Below are positions 50,446 to 55,093 of a stretch of DNA of 55,093 bases, in pieces. The notes under the pieces are model-generated. The model had not been told where the DNA came from, searched no databases, and saw nothing but the letters and a program-made list of their open reading frames with translations. The position numbers and the translations under genes were made by a program. Origin of the DNA: Chloroflexota bacterium (GTDB lineage Bacteria; Chloroflexota; Dehalococcoidia; Lucifugimonadales; UBA3495). The DNA lies in assembly GCA_027624135.1 (NCBI GenBank), contig JAQBXL010000007.1, positions 1-55,093 of the forward strand, given 5' to 3'. Numbering within the stretch: the first letter of the stretch is position 1; every line of letters begins with the position of its first letter.

Positions 50446-50922
50446 ATGAACCAAAAGGTCCGCCTCAAGATCAACGGCACAGACCACGAATTGGACATCC
50501 CGGCCCGGCGTCTCCTGGTCGATTGCATACGCTACGACGTTGGCCTCACCGGCACCAAAGAAGGCTGCAGCGTTGGCGTCTGCGGGGCCTGTGCTGTGTT
50601 GGTCGACGGCGAAATGTTCGCCTCCTGCATCACCCTGGCCGTAGCGGTAGACGGCTCGGAGATCACCACCATCGAGGGCATCGCCGAGAACGGCAATCTG
50701 CACCCAGTACAGCAGGCCTTCATCGACAACGGCGGTTTCCAGTGCGGCATCTGCACCCCTGGGCAGGTGATCGCCGCCAAGTCGTTGCTGGACGAGAACC
50801 CCAATCCCACCGAAGACGAGATCAAAGAGTGGATGATGGGCAACCTGTGCCGGTGCACCGGTTACTACGGCATCCTCAATTCGGTGGCCGCTGCTGCCAA
50901 GACCATGTCTGAGAGCGGCTAA
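50446..50922 (+). CDS. Molybdenum hydroxylase 2Fe-2S small subunit (CoxS-like)
   Basis: A 158-aa electron-transfer subunit of the xanthine-oxidase/CO-dehydrogenase family. The plant-type cluster is in TKEGCSVGVCGACAVLVDG with a later Cys in FASCITLAV. The second cluster domain has FQCGICTPGQVIAAK and GNLCRCTGYYGIL. The length and order match CoxS. The stop codon shares one base with the start of the FAD subunit gene (TAATG). A GGGGATG segment precedes the ATG. Confidence 0.95.
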   Translation: MNQKVRLKINGTDHELDIPARRLLVDCIRYDVGLTGTKEGCSVGVCGACAVLVDGEMFASCITLAVAVDGSEITTIEGIAENGNLHPVQQAFIDNGGFQCGICTPGQVIAAKSLLDENPNPTEDEIKEWMMGNLCRCTGYYGILNSVAAAAKTMSESG

Positions 50923-51794
50923 TGATCGACTTCGAGTACCACCATCCCACCAGCCTGGACGAGGTCTTTGGACTCCTGGATCAGTATGGCGAGGATGCCC
51001 GGGTCATGGCCGGCGGAACCGCCCTGGTCATACAGATGAAACAGCGGTTGGCCCAGCCAGCCCATGTGATTGGGCTGCGTCGGGTCGGAAGTTTAAACTC
51101 CATCGAATCAACCTCTGAGGGTGTAAGTATCGGCGCCCTCTGCACCCAGCGTCAGGTACAGAACAACCCCATCGTCGCTGGTGAGCTGCCGCTGCTGGCC
51201 GATACTTTCCGCAAGGTGGCGACGCCCCGGATACGCAACATGGCGACCATCGGCGGCGGACTGGTCAACGGCGACCCAAACCAGGACCCACCTCCTGCAC
51301 TGATCGCCCTGGGAGCGTCGGCTGTGATGACCTCAAAGAGCGGAGACCGGGTCGTGCCGGTCGAAGACCTTTTTATCGACTACTACGAGACCGACGTTCA
51401 ACCAGGAGAGGTGCTGACCAGCGTGTTGGTCCCCCGCGCGCCCACCGGCTCTGGCTCGGTTTACCTTAAGTTTCTACCCCGAACCGCCGACGACTACGGC
51501 ACCGTCTCCGTGGCTGCGGTAGTCTCCCAAAAGCCGGACGGTTCCTGCAAGGATGTTCGCATCGTATTGGGGTCCGTAGGCGTTACTCCAATCAGGGCCA
51601 CCCAGGCCGAAGACGCCCTGAGGGGACAGCCGCTAACCGATGAGAACATCAGGGCCGCAGCGGCTTTGGTCAAGGACGCGGTTGATCCATTGGAGGACTT
51701 CAGGGGTTCCGCGGAATATAAGACCGACATGGCCGAGGTTTTCACCCGGCGCGCCATCGAGCAGGCGATGACATCTGGAAAGACGGGTTCCTAA
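50922..51794 (+). CDS. Molybdenum hydroxylase FAD subunit (CoxM-like)
   Basis: A 290-aa FAD-binding subunit. It has FEYHHPTSLDEVFGLL, the flavin motif VMAGGTALVIQMKQRL, and RNMATIGGGLVNGDPNQDPPPALIAL, where the family usually has 'TIGGNL...P..D..P.L..L'. The C-terminal CO_deh_flav_C domain starts near YLKFLPRTADDYGTVSVAA. It passes electrons from the 2Fe-2S subunit to FAD. It overlaps the small-subunit gene by one base and is followed after 4 nt by the CoxG-like gene. Confidence 0.94.
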   Translation: MIDFEYHHPTSLDEVFGLLDQYGEDARVMAGGTALVIQMKQRLAQPAHVIGLRRVGSLNSIESTSEGVSIGALCTQRQVQNNPIVAGELPLLADTFRKVATPRIRNMATIGGGLVNGDPNQDPPPALIALGASAVMTSKSGDRVVPVEDLFIDYYETDVQPGEVLTSVLVPRAPTGSGSVYLKFLPRTADDYGTVSVAAVVSQKPDGSCKDVRIVLGSVGVTPIRATQAEDALRGQPLTDENIRAAAALVKDAVDPLEDFRGSAEYKTDMAEVFTRRAIEQAMTSGKTGS

Positions 51795-51798
51795 CCCC

Positions 51799-52257
51799 AT
51801 GAAACTGGAGATCCGCTCGGTTGTGCCTGCCAGCCGTGATGCAACCTGGGCGGTGGTCATGGACATACCCAGGGCTGCTTCTTGTATTCCTGGCATCAAA
51901 GATGTCACCCCCGACGGAGAAGGCCGCTACCAGGCCACCCTTCAAGCCAGGGTCGGTCCCATGGGTATGAACCTAAGCGGGACCATCACTGTTCTGTCCC
52001 AGGACGCCGACGCCGGTGAGGCCCACTTTTTAGTCGAAGCCAACGACCGCCGGGTAGGTGGCGGGGTCAAGACCGACATGACGATGAAAGTCACCGCCCG
52101 GTCGGACGACGAAACCGAACTGGAGATCGTTAGCGACACCACTTTCATGGGCCGTTTGGGCGAGTTGGGCCAACCGATCATACGCAGGAAGGCCCGCAAC
52201 ACCCTGGAAGAGTTCTCCCGCAACCTGAGCAAGTTGTTGGAATCTGAGTCAAGATAG
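51799..52257 (+). CDS. CoxG-like SRPBCC protein
   Basis: A 152-aa protein of the CO dehydrogenase subunit G family, SRPBCC/START-like fold. It shows PASRDATWAVVMDIPRAASCIPGIKDV at the start, RVGPMGMNLSGTITV, and KTDMTMKV before the long C-terminal helix ending FSRNLSKLLESESR. CoxG members are thought to help membrane attachment or assembly of Cox-type enzymes. It ends the three-gene unit; no large molybdopterin subunit gene is adjacent. Confidence 0.88.
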   Translation: MKLEIRSVVPASRDATWAVVMDIPRAASCIPGIKDVTPDGEGRYQATLQARVGPMGMNLSGTITVLSQDADAGEAHFLVEANDRRVGGGVKTDMTMKVTARSDDETELEIVSDTTFMGRLGELGQPIIRRKARNTLEEFSRNLSKLLESESR

Positions 52258-52290
52258 CCACACAGTAGGCGGGCCAGGAACTTGGGTGCA

Positions 52291-52319
52291 TTGCACGAAA
52301 TTTCCGGGGTTCCTATACT
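52291..52319 (+). promoter_or_regulatory. Promoter of glmS
   Basis: TTGCAC (52291-52296), a 17-nt spacer and TATACT (52314-52319) form a strong sigma70-type promoter. Transcription would start near 52326 and leave a 98-nt leader before the GTG. Confidence 0.7.
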
Positions 52320-52423
52320 GGTCAAAGGCGCTATTCATTATTCGCCCGAAATTCGCACGAATCTTGCAGCGCGATTCATCGGATTCCTGAGGCTCGGCAC
52401 GTCTTGCGGGGCCCGGAGGGCCT

Positions 52424-54286
52424 GTGTGCGGCATCGTTGGGTATATCGGCGGGCAAGAAGCCTGGCCCATCATTTACGAAGGACTAAGGCTGCTTGAGTA
52501 CCGGGGCTACGACAGCGCCGGTATCGCCGTCGTCGACCCTCACGGCAACATTCAACTTCGGAAGACGGTTGGCAAAGTCAACGGTCTAGACGAAGACGGC
52601 GCGGGTCCAAAACCCCAGGGAACAGTCGGACTCGGCCACACTCGTTGGGCCACCCACGGCCGTCCGACTCACGAGAACGCCCATCCTCATACCGACTGTC
52701 AGAAGCGCATCGCGGTAGTCCATAACGGCATAGTTGAGAATTACCGTGAACTGAAACGCCGCCTGACGGACGATGGCCACGTTTTTGAATCTGAGACTGA
52801 CACAGAAGTACTGACACATCTGGTTGAAGAGGGGATGGACCAAGGCCTGACCTTCCAAGAAGCGTTTCGGCGCATGGGCCGCATGGTGAAAGGCTCACAA
52901 GCCATCTCCGCCATTCTTCAAGGTGATGCTGCTCAGATATGCGCTCTACGGTTGGGGCATGCCGGCGGCATCGTGGTAGCCCAGTCAGAAGGCCAGACGA
53001 TCATCGGCAGCGACCTGCCGGCGTTATTGCCCCTCCTCCACACCGAGTCAAATATTGGCCAGGTCGGATTCTTAGAGACCAACGAGATGGCGGTGGTCAC
53101 TCGAAACGGTGTTGACTACCAGGACCTGGACGGAAACCCCATCGTCAAACAGACTCGGATGGTCTCCCAGGCAGACGTGCAGGTGGACAAAGCAGGGTAC
53201 CAGCACTTCATGTTGAAGGAGATCATGGAGCAGCCCCAGGCAGTGGCCAGTGCCATGCGGGAGCGGATCGACTTTGAAGCGCGGCGGGTGGACCTGCCCG
53301 ACTTTCCCTTCACGAAACAAGAGATCGCAGACCTGGACCGGGTGATACTCATCGGCTGTGGCACGAGCCTCCACGCTGCCCAAGTGGGCCGTCACTTGGT
53401 AGAGCGCTACGGCGGATTGCCCGCAGAAGCGGAAAGCGCTTCCGAATTCCGTTACCGCAACCCCTACATCAGCCCCCGCACGCTTGTGGTGTCCATCGGC
53501 CAATCCGGCGAAACCGCCGACACCGTGGCCGCCATGCAGATGGCCAAAGACAAGGGCGGGAAATTGCTCACGATCTGTAACGCGGAAGGCAGCCAGGCAA
53601 CTCGCATAGCTGATGGCACGCTGTACATGCGGGCTGGTATCGAGATCGGCGTCGCCAGCACCAAGACTTTCTTGGCTTCGCTGACCATCCTGAACCTGCT
53701 GGCCATCTTCTTGGGCCAATCCAGGGGAATCTTGGACCAGGAGAAGAGCCAGGAGTTAGTTGATGGCCTGGCCCAGGCGCCAAGGCTGATCGGGGACCTC
53801 CTAGCTGACCAGGCCAATTACCGGAGAATTGCCCAACTGTACGCGGACTTCGACTATTTCCTATTCTTGGGCCGGGGAGTAAATGCGCCGATCGCTTCTG
53901 AGGGCGCGTTGAAGCTCAAGGAGATCAGCTACATCCATGCCGAGGGTTATCCGGCGGGCGAGATGAAACACGGACCCATTGCCCTCATCGACAACGCCAT
54001 GGCTACCGTTGCCTTGGCGCCCAAGGACTTCCTCTACGACAAGGTCGTCAACAACGTAAAAGAGGTCAAGGCCAGAGACGGCCGCGTCCTGGCCGTGCTG
54101 ACGGAAGGAGACACCGAGTTGGCGGCGGAGGTGGACCACGTTTTGTACATCCCCGAGGCTCCCGAGCACCTGATTCCACTGCTCGCCACCGTGCCCCTGC
54201 AACTTCTGGCATACAACATAGCATTGCTACGGGAGCGGGACGTTGACCAACCCCGCAATCTGGCCAAGTCGGTTACGGTGGAGTAA
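52424..54286 (+). CDS. glmS: Glutamine-fructose-6-phosphate aminotransferase
   Basis: A 620-aa enzyme making glucosamine-6-phosphate for cell-envelope sugars. The N-terminal glutaminase starts with the nucleophile Cys after Met (CGIVGYIGG) and has EYRGYDSAGIA, GHTRWATHGRPT and HNGIVENYRELK. Two SIS domains follow with GCGTSLHAAQVG and SQSGETADT-like VSIGQSGETADT, ending with the conserved PRNLAKSVTVE. GTG at 52424 has GGAGG 5 nt upstream. A strong promoter precedes it. The leader is short and I see no glmS ribozyme. Confidence 0.97.
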   Translation: MCGIVGYIGGQEAWPIIYEGLRLLEYRGYDSAGIAVVDPHGNIQLRKTVGKVNGLDEDGAGPKPQGTVGLGHTRWATHGRPTHENAHPHTDCQKRIAVVHNGIVENYRELKRRLTDDGHVFESETDTEVLTHLVEEGMDQGLTFQEAFRRMGRMVKGSQAISAILQGDAAQICALRLGHAGGIVVAQSEGQTIIGSDLPALLPLLHTESNIGQVGFLETNEMAVVTRNGVDYQDLDGNPIVKQTRMVSQADVQVDKAGYQHFMLKEIMEQPQAVASAMRERIDFEARRVDLPDFPFTKQEIADLDRVILIGCGTSLHAAQVGRHLVERYGGLPAEAESASEFRYRNPYISPRTLVVSIGQSGETADTVAAMQMAKDKGGKLLTICNAEGSQATRIADGTLYMRAGIEIGVASTKTFLASLTILNLLAIFLGQSRGILDQEKSQELVDGLAQAPRLIGDLLADQANYRRIAQLYADFDYFLFLGRGVNAPIASEGALKLKEISYIHAEGYPAGEMKHGPIALIDNAMATVALAPKDFLYDKVVNNVKEVKARDGRVLAVLTEGDTELAAEVDHVLYIPEAPEHLIPLLATVPLQLLAYNIALLRERDVDQPRNLAKSVTVE

Positions 54287-54302
54287 TTTTGCTCCGTTTT
54301 TT
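54280..54302 (+). terminator. Weak terminator overlapping the glmS stop
   Basis: GGAG (54280-54283) pairs with CTCC (54292-54295), followed by GTTTTTT. The stem is only 4 bp with possible weak extension, so efficiency is doubtful. Confidence 0.4.
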
Positions 54303-54338
54303 CTAAGCCTTCAGAAGCGAGCGGATTTCAGGGTTCTA

Positions 54339-54614
54339 GTGACTGTGACGGTCACGACGAACACGCTTTCGGATTTCTACATCGACCCTGAACACGAGGC
54401 TTTAATTGACAGAATTTCGAGCCTTTCGGAACAAGGGTTGACCATGAAAGCGATAGCTGAAGCCCTGAATGAACAGGGCTTCCTTTCACACTCAGGTAAG
54501 GCTTTCTATCCCGAGTTGGTCGGGGCTTTGATCTCTAAGTACCGTAAGAAAGCCAAGTCACGTTACGTCCATAAATCGATAAGCATGACAAATGAGGATG
54601 GTGGAGCGACTTGA
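54339..54614 (+). CDS. Recombinase-like small protein (helper helix-turn-helix fragment)
   Basis: A 91-aa protein. Residues about 25-60 (ISSLSEQGLTMKAIAEALNEQGFLSHSG, in parts) resemble the segment of serine recombinases in which 'L...G.s...IA..LN..G....G..W....V..(I/L)' precedes DNA contact. The catalytic domain is absent, so this is either a stand-alone helix-turn-helix protein or a remnant. GTG at 54339 is the likely start, with GTG at 54345 also possible; the ribosome site is weak. A GTGACGGTCAC palindrome at 54345-54355 covers the start codons. Codon use and AT content differ from the housekeeping genes to the left, suggesting transferred DNA. Confidence 0.5.
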   Translation: MTVTVTTNTLSDFYIDPEHEALIDRISSLSEQGLTMKAIAEALNEQGFLSHSGKAFYPELVGALISKYRKKAKSRYVHKSISMTNEDGGAT

Positions 54615-54628
54615 CCCAGCGCCAGCCA

Positions 54629-54784
54629 TCACATCTGACGAACAACGATGACGATATCCTTAGAGTTCGGGACTTGGGAAAACATGAACTCCTTGGATGG
54701 GGATCTCCTGATGATGTCCAGAACCTTGTCCTTCACCATTCGTAGTCCCGATTTCTCCGTTTGCTTCAAGGCTTCTTGACTCAT
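54629..54784 (-). CDS. 51-aa small protein nested in another small ORF
   Basis: I do not recognise it. It starts at ATG 54784-54782 with a strong AAAGGAG site 7 nt upstream. The protein has an amphipathic pattern (GLRMVKDKVLDIIRRSPSKEF) and a strand-like end (SKDIVIVVRQM). It lies mostly inside the 67-aa ORF but in a different frame (+1), and ends 31 nt beyond it. Of the two overlapping frames this one looks more protein-like in its C-terminal part. It may be coupled with the upstream gene, or joined to it by frameshifting. Confidence 0.45.
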   Translation of the reverse strand: MSQEALKQTEKSGLRMVKDKVLDIIRRSPSKEFMFSQVPNSKDIVIVVRQM

Positions 54785-54863
54785 CTTTTTTCTCCTTTTT
54801 CTTTACGGGTTGTCGTTCTCTCCATTCCATGAACGACATAAGTTCCACTGTTGGCTGTTCCAT
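54660..54863 (-). CDS. 67-aa small protein downstream of the ribbon-helix-helix gene
   Basis: I do not recognise it. The ATG shares its A with the stop codon of the ribbon-helix-helix gene (TGATG), and AAAGGAG lies 8 nt upstream, so translation is likely. Residues 1-27 (TVELMSFMEWRERQPVKKKE) look like a short charged helix. The rest, Gly/Glu-rich (GEIGTTNGEGQGSGHH), is read in the alternative frame of the 51-aa gene and may not be under selection. Confidence 0.45.
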   Translation of the reverse strand: MEQPTVELMSFMEWRERQPVKKKEKKDESRSLEANGEIGTTNGEGQGSGHHQEIPIQGVHVFPSPEL

Positions 54864-55057
54864 CAAAACATCTCCTTTCTGACACGGGTGAAGTTCTCAG
54901 GGTTGTTGAAGTGCTCGTTGTAGAAACGCTTCAAAGCGTATCGAATGATCTCGGAACGGTTGTATCCCAAGCGATCACACAAGCTATCAAACTTGTTCAC
55001 AAAGTCTTGGGTGGTTCTGATTCCGAGATTCTGATTACGGTGGCTGTTTGTGGTCAT
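54863..55057 (-). CDS. Ribbon-helix-helix (CopG/Arc-type) DNA-binding protein
   Basis: A 64-aa protein. LGIRTTQDFVNKFDSLCDRLGYNRSEIIRYALKRFYNEHF (in parts) gives the strand-helix-helix pattern: the DNA-contacting strand, helix A (FVNKFDSLCDRLG) and helix B (RSEIIRYALKRFYNEH). CopG-type proteins repress plasmid, phage or toxin-antitoxin operons. GAGGAG precedes the ATG. It is the first gene of a minus-strand string and its stop overlaps the next start (TGATG), so it may be the regulator of the unit. No recognisable toxin is present. Confidence 0.7.
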   Translation of the reverse strand: MTTNSHRNQNLGIRTTQDFVNKFDSLCDRLGYNRSEIIRYALKRFYNEHFNNPENFTRVRKEMF

Positions 55058-55093
55058 TTGCTCCTCTCTAACTGACTAAATAAAACTACTCTC

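Noticed and set aside
52326-52423. glmS ribozyme in the leader
   Set aside because: The leader is only about 98 nt and I could not find the ribozyme core pairings.
54743-54784. Canonical -1 slippery heptamer joining the 67-aa and 51-aa ORFs
   Set aside because: AAAAAAG is present but its codon phase is wrong for a -1 shift, and the second ORF is in the +1 frame with its own ribosome site. Coupled or alternative initiation is simpler.

Overview
The window looks like a chromosomal segment of an uncultured Chloroflexota bacterium, most like the SAR202 / Dehalococcoidia-related marine lineages. This is an inference from content: several luciferase-like (LLM) flavin monooxygenases, a Cox-type molybdenum-hydroxylase gene trio, DUF3179 proteins, RNase J, a split methylmalonyl-CoA mutase, GC-rich codon use, and GTG/TTG starts behind clear Shine-Dalgarno sites. 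No 16S or ribosomal cluster is present to fix the lineage.

Layout. 1-0.7 kb: left-edge fragment of a helix-turn-helix protein and tRNA-Ser(CGA). 0.8-4.8 kb: Fur-family repressor, VOC protein, 2-oxo-pentenoate hydratase-type enzyme, then queA and folD on the minus strand. 4.9-8.3 kb: BtuF-like binding protein, CcdA-like membrane protein and a DUF3179 lipoprotein. 8.3-12.5 kb: GlcG-like protein, polysaccharide-deacetylase-like hydrolase, NHL-repeat protein, ACMSD-type amidohydrolase and CMD protein, with several dispersed palindromic repeats. 12.6-27.1 kb: LLM oxidoreductases, a MOCOS-like class V aminotransferase, and many amide-bond hydrolases (gamma-glutamyltransferase, M20, amidase, M42), Ldh-2 dehydrogenase and alpha/beta hydrolase. 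27.3-31.2 kb: serA, ketopantoate-reductase-like gene, an orphan, tRNA-Gly(TCC), RidA-like gene. 31.4-33.3 kb: a second DUF3179 gene with an in-frame TGA, convergent with a chlorite-dismutase-like gene. 33.5-37.4 kb: methylmalonyl-CoA cluster. 37.5-46.5 kb: housekeeping (YceD, rpmF, fabD, nusB, acpP, UDG family 4, rnj, ftsK, PHP). 46.5-54.3 kb: ABC ATPase, holA, LLM enzyme, CoxS-CoxM-CoxG trio, glmS. 54.3-55.1 kb: small, more AT-rich accessory genes (recombinase-like fragment, ribbon-helix-helix regulator, nested tiny ORFs).

Most notable result. The DUF3179 gene at 31373-32500 has TGA exactly where its paralogue in this same window (6907-8268) has the first Cys of a CPLC motif. The frame stays open and homologous on both sides. 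A hairpin with a 7-bp upper stem and a UGUAU loop starts close behind the TGA, its apical loop 20 nt downstream, as bacterial SECIS elements do. I read this as a selenocysteine-containing DUF3179 protein. The Cys paralogue abuts a CcdA-like thiol electron transporter, suggesting that DUF3179 proteins are extracytoplasmic thiol/selenol redox proteins.

Other points. queA carries two unrelated repeat elements inserted in frame. nusB has conserved N-terminal residues upstream of its first standard start codon. The GlcG-like gene has a near-consensus promoter whose -10 lies in a perfect 9-bp palindrome. The Cox trio lacks the catalytic large subunit.
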